A DNA stretch of 64,000 bases, taken from Cannabis sativa (lineage: Eukaryota; Streptophyta; Magnoliopsida; Rosales; Cannabaceae). This document shows positions 1 through 12,264 of the stretch, piece by piece (the stretch's first letter is position 1; each line of letters starts with the position of its first letter). Under the pieces are notes generated by a model. That model was given only the letters and a program-made list of their open reading frames with translations. It did not search any database and was not told the origin of the DNA. The translations under genes were made by a program, and so were the position numbers. The DNA lies in contig NC_083604.1 in assembly GCF_029168945.1 (NCBI RefSeq), positions 48,603,686 to 48,667,685 on the forward strand, read 5' to 3'.

Positions 1-1687
1 ATTTTTATATCCATCTAAGTAAAATTTATAAATATTAAATTAAAATTTATATTTAGAATTTTTCATTCTAAATTGGAAATTTTAAATAAATATATATTTA
101 AAATAAATAAATTAAATAAAGAGAATCAAAGAAAATACAACTCACTTTAAATAATGAGCTTGATTATTATTAAGATATTCGATCTTTATTGTTGGTCTTA
201 CAATAGTTAAATGTTTTCAATATAACCTCGAGACGCTAGACTTCGTCCCCCTATGGATGGTTATTCGTTGAACGCATTTAACACCGTAAGATTTCATTTG
301 ATAAGTGTTTTGTGAGTTTTCGTCTCTATTTAGACTCTCCCCTACGGTGACTACTTAGAGATAAACTCATAAAACATGAAACAATGGTGGAAGCTCATAA
401 AATGAGAATAACCTTGACTCTCGCCTACCGGGACAACGTTGGATTCTTATTTTGATCGAATAAAAGGTTGCTAGAATGGTTTCTATTTTAGATGAGCTGA
501 CAACTCTATTCAATAAATGATGATTTGACTCTCGCCTACCGGGCCACTGTATCAGTTTGTTGAAAACCTTTGAAATTATTTAGGATTGTATGTTTTAGTA
601 TTTTCACTAGTCATTCCTACTTGCTATATGTTTATAATTTCTGAATTGTGTATGAATTTATATTGAACCATGTTATTTTCTGTTATTAAGTTGTAGTTTA
701 ATTTCGAATCTTCATTGTTGGTCTAACTTGGCTTGTTTATCTAATGAGATAAATCCCTAGTGGATTTTCACCATTAGACATACATAATAGTGTTAGATCT
801 CGAAAGATAAATATTGTATATGCAACATCTAACTGTTCATCAATTGATGACACCTTAGACTAGTATTTTTACAATATGAAACAAGAAGATTACATAAATA
901 AGATTACTTTGTCTTTCGCTAATCGAAGCATCGTTGGATTCTTATTTATAAACGAAATTATCCTAATTCCTCTTAGCTTATTCATTTCGAATTAGCTTCA
1001 AAACATATCATTGGATGAATGGTCTATAAATCATTTCATGTCATTATATTTTCTCTTAAGAAATTAAATGACGCATATGATTATAATCCCGAAATTCTAT
1101 TCCCAATTGATATAAATCCTCAATCTTAGAAATCTCCTACTTGTATGGGCAAATCTGACTTAGAGTTTGTATTAGTAAGATAGAATTACTCATTATATTT
1201 GGTATAAATTTAAGTCTTTGACTTTAATTTTAGATTCCAAATAGAAATTTTCTTATATTTCTAATTCCATAATACAATACAGTTACACTTTCTCAAGTGT
1301 TTAATATCCATCTTCTATTAATGGATTAAAACTGTATGGAATATGAGTTAGGTATTCTGTGACCAGGATCCACTTGCAGTATTCTAAGAACTCTTTGATG
1401 TAACTAAACCTATGTCATCAATAGACACTACCATTTTTTAATCTATGGCATTTGTATCTTGTTCATAGTGGATTTGACAAGATCAATCTCTGCAAAGAGT
1501 TAATATGCCTATATCCACTGAAAGTAGTTCATCTCATTCGCAGATGGATGTACATTCAGGGGTGGATATGAGTTTTTTGTTGTATTCTTAAAACGATATC
1601 TCTAAATTATACCTTTTAGCAAAGAAATTTGAAATGTTTGAAAAATTTCATTAATTTCTAGCAATGGTTAAAACCATTAAGGTAAGT

Positions 1688-1762
1688 GGTTAAAGATCTT
1701 GCGAACTGATAGGGGTGGAGAAATAGTTAGTAGATATGCAGTTCAAAGATCATTAAATTGAT
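1688..1762 (+). pseudogene. Copia integrase core remnant
   Basis: One short frame reads WLKILRTDRGGEIVSRYAVQ and then hits a stop. The TDRGGE block is the hallmark around the second catalytic aspartate of Ty1/copia integrases. The same fragment with a similar downstream stop occurs in copy B near 51637, so the damage predates the split of the two copies. Nothing else of the integrase can be joined to it in frame. Confidence 0.75.
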
Positions 1763-2130
1763 TTTTGAATTATATCCAAACTTACCTCCCCTGAAATTTC
1801 GAGTTGCATGTTGATGATTAGTTACTAGTCGTTGCCTAAATCCTTCTATGGTAATACAATTTTAGAATGATGTAATGGTTGTATACTTAATGTAAATCAT
1901 TACTAGATTCATGGATGACCTAATCAAAATCTTAAGAAAAGCTAGAACTGTTAACCATGGTTTGTTAGCTATTCTAAGTGATTAGGGGTGGACCATCCCA
2001 TTGTCAATAGATAAGAAAGTGTTTGTTCAAACAAATACTACTTTTTTAAGATAATGACTAAGTTTGAAAATCAAGTAGCATATAAAGGAGATATTTAATT
2101 CTTGATTCCAAAAGTGTTCTATCATCCTAT

Positions 2131-2409
2131 TTGACATATGATGATCCCACTGCCTCTGTTGTCTTGTCACAACCGAAGAGATCAATACCATTTAGTTTTC
2201 TTAGACATAATTTACGGTACCTTGTCGTAGTGGGAGAGTTTCTAGGAACTCACCTTCTTATGACTTGGGAGACACTAGTGATTAAAATCCATTGTGAGTT
2301 TAAACAAGTAATGGATTGTCAAGATAAGAAACTAAGAAGAAAGCCAATAGAACTATGGTTTAATCCATTCACATGGAGTAACCTAAAGTTTTCTATTACA
2401 AGGACATAA
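2131..2409 (+). pseudogene. Copia polyprotein remnant of unassigned domain
   Basis: A 93-codon open frame lies between the integrase and RNase H remnants, where copia elements carry the integrase C-terminal/spacer region ahead of reverse transcriptase. The VVLSQPKRS stretch loosely resembles that spacer. No catalytic motif is visible. Copy B carries the same frame at 52006-52314 with small differences. I do not recognise a domain and treat it as a decayed piece of pol, not a gene. Confidence 0.5.
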
Positions 2410-2751
2410 AAGGAAATTTTAGTTAATAAGTCTATTCTATGGACTTAACAAACTTCCTGTTCCTAGTATTATAGGTTTGAGTTTATCTAAACCTATGGCT
2501 TGTGGTATACCTGGTAATTACTTACTCTAGTGCAAGCAACTTACTTTAGTAAGATGCTGAAGCATTTTCTTTCTAATGGAAATCTATAGAAGCTTCACAA
2601 CTTCTTAGGTATAGATTTTATTTATCTAAGGAAAAGTCTTAACTATTCCAGAAAAGATAAAGCCATGAAAGAATATCTTATATCAACAGTGAGAGGTCTT
2701 AGATATGCTTTTGTATGCCTTAGACCAGACACCTGCTGTTGAGTGGGAGCA

Positions 2752-2802
2752 ATGAGTAGGTATCAGATTAATCCAGGAGAAGAACATTGGAAGACAATCA
2801 AG
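2752..2802 (+). pseudogene. Copia RNase H-region remnant
   Basis: A short frame reads MSRYQINPGEEHWKTIK and then stops. The NPGEEHW block is typical of the stretch joining reverse transcriptase and RNase H in Ty1/copia polyproteins. Its order after the integrase remnant matches copia (integrase before RT/RNase H) rather than gypsy. Copy B keeps the same fragment near 52705. Confidence 0.7.
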
Positions 2803-3361
2803 TAAATCCTAAGATTAAGAAGAGGAACTATATGTTAGTCTATAAGAGTGTGTTTAAAACTCTTAGACTACACCACATCAGATTTCGAAATTTGCCTATG
2901 TGCTAATAAATATTTCTGATAAGATGGTGGTTACTCTGGGGGTGGAATAGTGATTTTGGAGAAGTGTAAAAACCTATCTGAAGTCTCTAGGTCTACCAGA
3001 GAGCGACTGAATGTTAAGGTTGCAGGAAAGGTACTTATTCAGTCTAAGGAAAGTTCTATACATTTTTGGCATCATTCCAAATTGCCTTAAACTACTAGTG
3101 TTAATTTCCTGATTAACCAAAAGTAGTTGCCAAAAGGTATAGAATCCAGTATCCCAAGAGAGTAGACATATAGAGTGGAATTTCACATTATCAATGATTT
3201 TGTGATTAAGGAAGAGTAATAGTGGAGAAAAGGTTGTGGTTAATTCAACCTTTCAAATCCTATTACGAGGAGTTTACTACTACTACACTTGATTTGTATA
3301 TCAAGGTGTTGAGATTATTTGAAACGCACTTTTTTGTTTTATATTAGTGCAAGTGGGAGTT

Positions 3362-5257
3362 TGTTGGGTTTTATGCCCTAAATAAAACTCATTTCAATAT
3401 AATCAGATTTACTTATTAATATAGATCAGAAATAACATTTAATGTTGCATGGTTCACATGATTTATTTCATGATTATATGTACATAATGTATAGATTCAT
3501 CTGAAACCCTTTTCACATACTTGATCCTGTTTATTGTGCCGTCAACACATTGGAAAGTAAACATGACTATGTGAATAAAGTTTCCTAGATTTATCAGACA
3601 CAGGGTTTTACTGATATGATAATCTACAACAAGAGTTTACTTGTATTTGGAGAAATACTATGTTCTTTCCAGAGCATTGGTTAAAGTAAAGCTCAGGTTG
3701 GATGCATGGAGTATGCATCGGAAGGGACCGATATTGAACTTTGACTTAGATTTATTAAACTTACCGTAATATTTATTCAAGTCAATATCGCCTAGTTGAT
3801 CCTAGATCAAATGATCTTAATCCTGTTATGATTAGGCTCAATCTTGAAAGGCTATTCGTGTTCTTTGATTTGTTAGTTAAGCCTACTTTTAGGTCAGGGT
3901 GATACGTACATTTTGGGAACACGGTAGTGCAATTGAGTGGGAGCGCTAGCATAAACATGGAATCTATAGCTTCTATCTGGCGAATAGTAAGCAAAGGATG
4001 ATCTCCTTCGAGCTTGACCAAACGAAAATAAATGGTGGAGATCTCATTTCACATAAGCTGAAATATCATTTATACGGGGTCAAGTGTTTTAAGGATAAAA
4101 TACATAGTAGGGTGTTACGGTAATTTAATCCCTTTACTGTGTAGATCATTCATATAGAGGATAATTGATCACATTAGGATTATAACAATGGATAACTAAT
4201 GATGTGTCTATATGGTGGAACATATAGAACATTCTATATACTGAGAGTGCAATTCTAAGTTCTATGCGTGGATTCAACGAAGAATTAATAAGTTAGTGAA
4301 TTTTAGTGTTAAATTCTTGATCTACTTATTGGAAGCTCGGTTATATAGACCCATGGTCCCCCCACTAGTTGAGATAATATTGCTTGTAAGACTCGTGTAA
4401 TTAGTTTTGATTAATCAATTATAATTCTCAAATTAGACTATGTATATTTGTGAATTTTTCACTAAGTAAGGGCGAAATTGTAAAGAAAGAGTTTATAGGG
4501 GCATATTTGTTAATTATGATACTTTGTATGGTTCAATTAATAAATATGATAAATGACAATATTATTTAATAATTATTTATAGTTATTAAATAGTTAGAAT
4601 TGGCATTTAAGTGGTTGAATTAGAAAATTGGCATTTTTGAGAAAATCAGATACAAAAGGTGTTAAAATTGCAAAACTGTAAAAAGCAAGGCCCAATCCAC
4701 TAAGTGTATGGTCGGCCACCTATTGTAGTATTTTAAGTTGATTTTTTCATTATTTTAATGCCATATAATTCAAACCTAACCCTAGTGGAATGCTATAAAT
4801 AGATAGTGAAGGCTTCAGAAAAATAAGACTTTTTCCTGACACTTTCTGAATCAGAAAAAACTGAGCCTTCTCTCTCCCTATCTTTGGCTGACCCTTCTCT
4901 TTCTCCTTCCCTCTTCAATTTCGAAAATCTTAGTGTGAGAGTAGTGCCCACACACAGCAAGTGATACCTCAATCATAGTGAGGAAGATCGTGAAGAAAGA
5001 CTTTCAGCAAGAAGGAGTTTCAGCATCAAAGATTCAGAGAAAGAGATCCAGGTTCAGATATTGATAATGCTCTGCTACAGAAAGGAATCAAGGGCTAGAT
5101 ATCTGAACGGAAGGAGTCATTATATTCCGCTGCACCCAATGTAAGGTTTCCTAAACTTTATATGTGTTTATTTCATCGTTTTAGAAAGTTCATATTTAGG
5201 GTGTTAATCAACATACTTGTGAGTAGATCTAAGATCCTGGTAAAATAATTTCCAACA
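3362..5257 (+). repeat. 3' LTR of copia family 1, copy A (1,896 bp)
   Basis: The LTR starts TGTTGGGTTTTATGCCC and ends in CCAACA, so TGTTGG/CCAACA form the terminal inverted repeat. It is homologous to the inverted solo LTR at 7981-11831, to the 3' LTR at 53311-58353 and to a scrap at 61593-61678. A TATAAATA box lies at 4794-4801, followed by a leader rich in CTTTCTC tracts. The base after the LTR begins gypsy pol sequence, so copy A was inserted into the Athila element. The other target duplication is outside the window. Confidence 0.9.
4794..4801 (+). promoter_or_regulatory. TATA box of family 1 LTR
   Basis: TATAAATA lies about 460 bp before the LTR end. The same box in the same context is present in copy B's LTRs near 46403 and 57897, which supports it as the element's promoter. 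Confidence 0.5.
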
Positions 5258-7980
5258 GTACTTAACATACTTAAGGCAATGACTTATCCTGAAGCTAGTG
5301 ATAATGGCTTTTCAATTGATGTGGTGGACAAGTTGGTAGAGCCAAAGGAATAAAGTGAAGACCCTCTTAATCTGACTTTGGTGCAAGAGGAGGTGGTTGA
5401 ACAAGATGGTAAAGAAGTGATGGATGCGATGTGGCTTGACTCTTATGGACCATTAATTAAAAAAAAAAACTATGAAGAACTTGGAGTCATTCCAACAAAG
5501 TCAGTTCCATCTATCGACAAGCCACCAGAACTTGAATTAAAAGTTTTGCTAGATCACTTGAGGTATGAGTATTTAGGAGAAAATAAGACACTTCCCTTCA
5601 TTGTGTTAGCTTCCCTTTCTATCGTGGAGATAGAAAAGCTATTGAGGGTTCTAAGGAAAGACATGAGAGCCATTGCGTGGATAATAGGTGATATTAAGGG
5701 GATCAACCCCTCAACTGTGATGCATAGAATCTTAATGGAGGAAGGGGAAAAGCCAACCATAGATGCTAAACGAAGATTGAATCCACCTATGAAGGAGGTT
5801 GTCAAAAGAGAAGTCCTAAAGTGGTTAGATGTTGGGGTGGCATACCCTATTTCAGATAGTAAATGGGTGAGTCATGTCCAAGTAGTACCTAAGAAAGGAG
5901 GAATGATGATAGTGAAGAATGAAAAGAAAGAGTTAATTCTAATATGAATTGTAACTAGGTGGAGAATTTGTATAGACTACCGAAAACTCAACAAAGTGAC
6001 TAGAAAAGATCACTTCCCTCTCCCATTCATTTACCAGATGCTTGACAATTTGGCAGACCGATAGTACTACTAGTTTCTTAATGGGTATTTAGGCTATCAT
6101 CAAATAGAAATTGCATCAGAAGACCAAACAAAAGACGATATTCACATGTCCATATGGAAATTTTGATTTTTGGAGAATGCCATTTGGGTTGTGTAATGCT
6201 CCAGCAACATTCCAAAAGTGTATGATGGCAATATTTTCTGATCTAATTGAGAAGTGCACCGAGGTGTTCATGAATGACTTTTCAGTATTCAATTTATCTT
6301 TCGATCAATGTCTAAACAATTTGAAAATGGTATTAATGAGATGTGAAGATTCCAATTTGGTGCTCAACTGGGAAAAATGTCACTTCATGGTAAAAGAGAG
6401 GATAGTGTTAAGGCACAAAATTTTAAAAAGTAGTATTGAGGTGGATAAAGCCAAGGTATTGACAATTGAGAACTTACCCCGTCCAGTGTCAGTTAAGGGA
6501 GTTCGAAGCTTCTTGGGGCATGTTAGGTTCTATAGAAGATTTATCAAAGACTTCTCCAAGATTGTTAAACCCTTATCTAATTTACTTGCTAATGGAGTGC
6601 CTTTTGAGTTTGGGAAAGACTGCTTTGAAGCCTTTCAAACTCTTAAGGAGAAATTAATTTCAGCGCCGATTGTCACTACACCAAATTGGGAGCTACCTTT
6701 TGAAATCATGTATGATGTCAGTGATTATGTTATTGGTGCAGTGTTGGGACAAAGGGTTGACAAGGTATTTCAGACTATTTACTATGCAGGTAGAACCTTG
6801 AATGATGCCACACTGAATTATGTTACTACAGAGAAGGAGATGCTGGCCATAGTGTTTACATGTGACAAATTACGACCTTACTTGATTGGAAATAAAGTGA
6901 TAGTGTACACTGACCATTCAAAATAAAAGTATTTGATGACTAAAAAGGATGCAAAACTGAGACTAATTCGATGGGTTCTTCTTCTACAAGAATTCAATTT
7001 AGAAATCAAAGACAAGAAGGGCACAAAGAATTTAGTAGCAGATCATCTATCAAGGTTAGAGCTTGAAGAGAGCCAAAATACAAAAGAGGTCCAAATTAAT
7101 GAAGACTTTCTTGATGAGCAGCTGCTTCATTTAGATTCAATAGTACCATGGTTTGCAGATTATGTAAACTTCTTGGCTGCCAATATTACACCTCCAGATT
7201 TGACGAGGCAATAATTAAAGAAATTCTTCTCAGAAGTCAAACATTATTATTGGGAAACGCCTATCCTTTACAAGCATTGTTCCAATCAAATTATCAAAAG
7301 ATGTGTGCCAGAAGATGAGATGTTCTCTATCCTAACTCGTGGACATAGTTTACAATCTGGAGGATATTTTAGTGGAATTCGAATTACTGCAAAGGTACTA
7401 CAAAGGGGGTTTTTCTGGCCTACTCTTTAAAGATGCTCATCAATTTTTCAAGGCATGTGATCAATATTTCAAAAAGGAATGAGATGCCTTTGACAGGTAT
7501 ATTGGAAGTTGAACTGTTTGATGTTTGGGGTATTAACTTCATGGGCCCTTTTCCACCGTCATACAACAATTCTTATATCTTTCTAGTTATGGACTGTGTA
7601 TCAAAATGAGTGGAAGCGGCAGAGACACACTCAAATGATGGTAAAACAGTGCTGAATTTTCTTCAAAAAAAAAATTTACTCAGTTTGCAACTCATAGAGC
7701 AATTATTAGTGATGGAGGAGCCATTTTTGCAACAAACAGTTTGAAGCCTTACTTGCAAGGTATGGAGTCTGTGACAGTATAGCATTACCTTATCATCCTC
7801 AAAGCAATGGCCAAGTTGAAGTGTCTAAGCGGGAAATTAAATTAATTCTAGAAAAGACAGTTCAATGCTCTCAAAAAGATTGGGCAAAGAAGCTTGATAA
7901 TGTATTGTGGGCCTATAGGGCAGCATTTAAAACACCTATCGGTATGTCCCCGTATAGGTTGGTATATGGGAAGGCCTGTC
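5258..7980 (+). pseudogene. Athila pol: reverse transcriptase, RNase H, integrase N-terminal part
   Basis: Frames at 5378-5947, 6111-6926, 6933-7214 and 7821-7980 join into gypsy pol if frameshifts and stops are bridged. Reverse transcriptase shows [10 protein letters not shown] and PFGLCNAPATFQ. Its usual Y-x-D-D box reads FMND, the first aspartate being Asn at codon 6273-6275. RNase H shows YTDHS with a stop right after, then the DHLSRLE end. The integrase zinc finger keeps its histidines, but the C-x-x-C pair is damaged (ACDQY), and the core reads WGINFMGP where a catalytic Asp is expected. The frame breaks at the inverted copia LTR, within YGKAC. Confidence 0.9.
7976..7980 (+). other. Target-site duplication CTGTC (left)
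   Basis: CTGTC directly precedes the inverted copia LTR and recurs at 11832-11836 directly after it. Removing one copy and the insert restores a continuous integrase reading across the site, which confirms the insertion. Confidence 0.9.
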
Positions 7981-9290
7981 TGTTGGGAATATTTTACCAG
8001 GATCTATATTTACTAATAAGTAGGTTGATTAACATCCTAAATATAAATTCTTTAAAATAATGAAATAAACACATAAGGGTTTAAGAAAACCTTACATTTA
8101 TTGCAACAGAATATAATGACTCCATCCATTCAAGATCTCTACCCCTTAATTTCTTTCTGTAGTAGAGCATTATCAAGATCTGAACCTGGATCTCTTTCTC
8201 TCCTTCAGGTTTTGTTACCACCGTCCTACTCACTATGATTGAGTACTTGACTTGCTATGTGTGGGCATGGTACTCTTTCACTAAGGGTTCGAATATGGTG
8301 AAGAACAATGAAAGAGGTTGAAATCACTATGGAAGGAACTCTCTCATCTACTAGTTCTCAGAGAATGAAAACTAGATTTTGGTAGGTTGAATAATCAAGT
8401 TGATAATAGTTTGATGAGTGAGAGCATCATGTTCCTTTTATAGTGTTTTAACTAGGGATTAGGGATGAATTATATGGATTAAAAACGAATAAAATATTGG
8501 GAAAAAATCACTTCTAGGCCATACACTCAATGGACCAGTTTCTAGTTAGATTTTTGCCACTTTATTTCAACCACTTATTCTTCTTTTCAATAATACCATA
8601 TTTTCTAATTCAATCCTATAATTGACAAAACTATTTATTTAATAATTATAATTAATTACTAAATAAAATTGTCATTTATATAATTTATTAATTAGACCAT
8701 ACAAAGTCTCTTAAATAACAAATTGACCCCAAAACCTCTTTTCTTCACAATTAAGCCCTTGCTTAGTGAAAATTCTTAAATAAGACATAGTCTAATTTTA
8801 GAATTATAAATGATTAACTTAAATCAATTTACTGAGTCTACAAGTAGTATTATCTCAACTAGTGAGGGGACCATGGGCCTATATAACCGAGCTTTCAAGA
8901 AGTAGATCTAGAATTCATCAAGTAAATTCTCTAACTTATTAATTTCGCCTTGCGCCACTATAGATTTGGAATGGAATACACTCTCAATTATATAGAACAC
9001 TCTATATGTACCACGATATAGATACATTATGATTATCCATTGCTACAATCCGAATAATCAAGGATCCTCTATAGATGATCTACACCGAATTGAGATAAAT
9101 TTACCGTTCTACCCTTCAATATATTTTATCCATAACACACTTAGCAACCTATAATTGATACTTCAGTAAACTAATATAATTACTGAAATGAGGCCTCAAT
9201 CATTTATCTCTATTCATCCAAGCTTGAAGGAAATCATCGTTTCACTTCTAAATACTTATAGAAGTTATAGATTCCATATCTATGTTTAGC

Positions 9291-11228
9291 TGTAAAGACA
9301 ACCTAAGATTAACATTTTGGGTTATTAAATAAATTAGGATTTATACATGAGATTTAATTATTATTTAAAAATGGATATTGTGGAAAATTTATTTAAGTTA
9401 ATATATGTTTATTATGCTATATGTAATTCCTTGTATTATGTGATTGTGTTCGGAAGTTGTGGAAAGTGACGTTGGGCCTTTAGAGAGTCGCATTTTATAT
9501 GTTTAGAATATTATTATCGGGGTAATATTGTTGGGTATTGGAGGTGTTGTGAATTTTTCGGGATTTGTAAAATGACTAAACTACCCTTGGGTGATTTTGA
9601 ATATTTGAGTTATATTGAGGGGTAAAAGGGTCATAATATTGGGAATCCCTTCTTTTGTCTTATATGGGTATTATAGGTTGGTTTTAATTAGTTTTATTTA
9701 AATAGAGTAATTTTTAGTTAATGTTAGTGAGGATAAGAGCAAACCTAGAAAAGCTTATCACTCTCCATACCCCTTTCTTTCTTTCTCTCGATTCTTCAAG
9801 AACCAGCAAGAAAAGGAGTTTAACTTGCTGCAATTACAGTGAGAATTAGGAATCTTGATCAAGGTATAACTCTCTAGTCTTCTCCCCTTTGATTTTCCTT
9901 AGCTTAAGTTATGTTGTAGTTTTTGATTTTGTATGTTTAGGGGATGTTGATGTATAACCTACTAGCTTTTAAATTCTCAAGTTAGGATAGAATTATTTAA
10001 GTTATTTAGAACTGTTTTGGTGGATAGTTGAGGTGTATGGATGAGATTGGAGTTTTGGAGCTCAAGCTTTGGGCTCCAATGGTGGTTTGATATTCTGAGT
10101 TTGTTGTTGAGTTGTATTGCTTGGTTTTAGTTCATTATGGTATATACAGGTATTCTGGAAGGTTTTGGAAAGTTTGGGATTGAATTGAGGTGTGGGGGTC
10201 GGTTTTTGGGTTCCCAGCACAGAACCGGTCGACCGGTTTTGCGGGACCTGTAGCAACCGGTCGACCGGTTGGTACCCAGGAACCGGGCTTCCAGTTGGGA
10301 ACCGGTCTGCCGGTTGGGGCTTTTTCCCAAACCCTAGTTTTTCCCGTTTTTGAGTTGTTTGGGATATTAGCATCCCATTCATCGATAGGGTTATCCTTAG
10401 TTTCAATTTTAAATCCCCGATAGATGTTTTAGAGTGTCTCTCACCGCGTTTTGAATATTATGGTTTAGGGCCCTGTAAAGCGTCGAGCTGCACTTCCACT
10501 CAGGCTGACCGGCACACCTGAGCACGGAGCGAGGTAAGATAGCATGAATATTACATATATATGAATGAATGCTTGTTTTGGATGTTTGCACTACTAACAC
10601 TAATATGTGTGTGATTTAAAGGGTGTTAGTAAAGTGTAGGATATCACTATGGTTACGGTGTTACCAACACGAGTACCCAGGGGTACGTCGTGTATGTGGT
10701 ACAACACTTAGTAATTCATGGGAGTACAATAGTGGCTCTACCAACACGAGTACAGGGTTGGTACTTTAGTGCATTTGGTACAGTGGTCGTACTTCCTTTA
10801 AGAACGTTCTTAACCATTTGGTGAGCTCGTTGTTGAGCTCAGGGTGGCTTAAGCATAAAGCCAGATTAGCATTGATTTTATATATTTTTTGCATATCTTA
10901 CTGAGTCTGTTGACTCATCAGTTTACTACCTTGTGTAGGTAAAGGAAAAGCTAAGCTGGAGGAACAGTGAGATGGAGCTTGGCAGTGATTGTACATATCG
11001 CGGCAGTGCAACCTGGAGGGTCTCGGTCTTTCAATATTTTGAAATAGTTTAGTTGCCTGTTGTTTGTAAAAAAAAATATATATATATATATACTAGTAGA
11101 CTTTGTATTAGCAAAAATACTTTAAATTGTATTTTGAAATTCGGGATACCGACCCTTATGATTATAATGTTTATAATACTATAAAAGTTATCTTTTAAGT
11201 TTAGTAGATTTTAAATACGGGCGTTACA
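9291..11228 (+). mobile_element. Tekay-like Ty3/gypsy solo LTR (1,938 bp)
   Basis: It begins TGTAAAGACA and ends GGGCGTTACA, with TGTAA/TTACA terminal repeats, and TTAGC duplications at 9286-9290 and 11229-11233. No internal region is present. It interrupts the inverted copia LTR. The part around 10860-11040 (TACTGAGTC...GTGTAGGTAAAGG) resembles the end of Tekay/Del chromovirus LTRs and matches the minus-strand fragment at 45191-46140. It carries three AACCGG palindromes at 10223-10315 and a TA run near 11075-11092. It has no gene; the open frames on both strands around 10062-10423 come from the palindromes. Confidence 0.88.
10223..10315. repeat. Cluster of three AACCGGT-type palindromes
   Basis: AACCGGTCGACCGGTT, a perfect 16-base palindrome, occurs at 10223-10238 and 10255-10270. 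A variant with TG in the centre is at 10300-10315. The related LTR fragment at 45191-46140 has one with AA in the centre at 46108-46123. The half sites are kept while the centre changes. Confidence 0.9.
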
Positions 11229-11836
11229 TTAGCGCTCCCACTCAATTAAACTACCATGTCCTTAATCTGTGTGTCACGAGAAGATCCAATTGGTCGGCTT
11301 TAATGAAAAAAAATTGAACAACATAAATAATACAACTAAGATTGAACCTAACCATAACAGGATTAAGATCCACAAACCTAAGATCAACCATCGATATTGA
11401 CTTAGAAAGATATAACGGTAGGTTTATGATATCTTATCTAAGATTAATATCGGTCCCTTCCAATGTATACTCCATACATCTGATACTAGTAAACTTTGCC
11501 AATGCCATGGAAAGGACATAACACTTATCCAAGGTGTAAGTAAACCTTATTGCTGATTATCATGTCAGTATAAATCCAGTGAACTGACAAATCATGGGAA
11601 TTAAAATTTTGAACATATAATCATGATTATATTCCACTGTGCTGACGACACTATAATCATGAATAAATATATATATTTATATATGTTCTGTACTTAATAG
11701 AATTTATACATTAATTATAATCATGAAATAAATCATGTGAGCCAAGCAACATAAAAGCAATTTCTGACCTTTATTAATTCGTAAATATGATTATATTGAA
11801 AGGGGTTTTATTTAGGGCACAAAACCGAACACTGTC

Positions 11837-12264
11837 ATCTTCGAGTAGAGTTAGAGCATAAACCATTGTGGACAATGAAGGCCTTAAACATAGATTTGGC
11901 ATTAGTAAGAGAAAAGTGATTATTGCAGTTAAATGAATTGGAAAAATTTTGAAACAAGGCTTATGAAAACACAAAGATCTACAAAGAAAGGACCAAGAAG
12001 TGGCATGACAGAAACTTGGTCAGAAAAGAGTTTCAACCCAGACAGCAAGCTCTAATCTTTAATTCAAGGTTGAAGCTTTTTCCTAGAAAATTGAAATCAC
12101 GATGGTCTGGACCATTCAGAGTGGTTCAAGTATTCCCATATAGAGCGGTGGAACTCAAAGGAGAAAAACATGAGACCTTCAAGGTCTATGGTCAAAGACT
12201 AAAGCTTTACTTGGGAGGTCAGATTGATCAAGCCAAATCTGTCATCCTCTTGGTGCCTCTTTGA
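11837..12264 (+). pseudogene. Athila integrase C-terminal region
   Basis: This resumes the pol frame broken at 7980. The plus-strand reading covers the conserved stretch after the core (CHLRVELEH), a linker with NLVREKW-like residues, and the integrase C-terminal fold at 12016-12264 (LKSRWSGPFRV, then VYGQRLKLY). It ends at a TGA at 12262-12264. SRWSGPF is typical of Athila/Tat integrase ends. An upstream frame change separates it from the first part. Non-functional because the core carries substitutions and the gene is split. Confidence 0.88.

Larger units (their letters stand above)
1..3361 (+). mobile_element. Decayed Ty1/copia internal region, family 1 copy A (left end off window)
   Basis: This stretch matches 49938-53310 nearly base for base, so it is a second copy of the same element, cut by the window start. 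Little reads as protein. Short islands still show copia pol: an integrase-core piece near 1688, an unassigned 93-residue remnant at 2131-2409, and an RNase H piece near 2752. A purine-rich tract (AAGTGGGAG) sits directly before the LTR at 3362, as expected of a plus-strand priming tract. Most of bases 1-1680 hold no recognisable coding sequence, only AT-rich DNA with two copies of a GACTCTCGCCTACCGGG motif. The element is non-functional on its own. Confidence 0.85.
7981..11831 (-). mobile_element. Inverted solo LTR of copia family 1 with nested insertion
   Basis: On the plus strand it starts TGTTGGGAATATTT and ends AACCGAACA: the reverse complement of the family-1 LTR. Without the nested insert it is about 1.9 kb, the same as the LTR at 3362-5257. 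No internal region or second LTR is present, and CTGTC duplications flank it, so this is a solo LTR left by LTR-LTR recombination. It splits the Athila integrase. The short peptide-like frame after 7981 is an artefact of the junction. Confidence 0.93.

Noticed and set aside
10062..10423. Overlapping open frames on both strands in a GC-rich stretch
   Set aside because: They arise from the palindromic AACCGG repeats inside a solo LTR; no domain and no codon bias.
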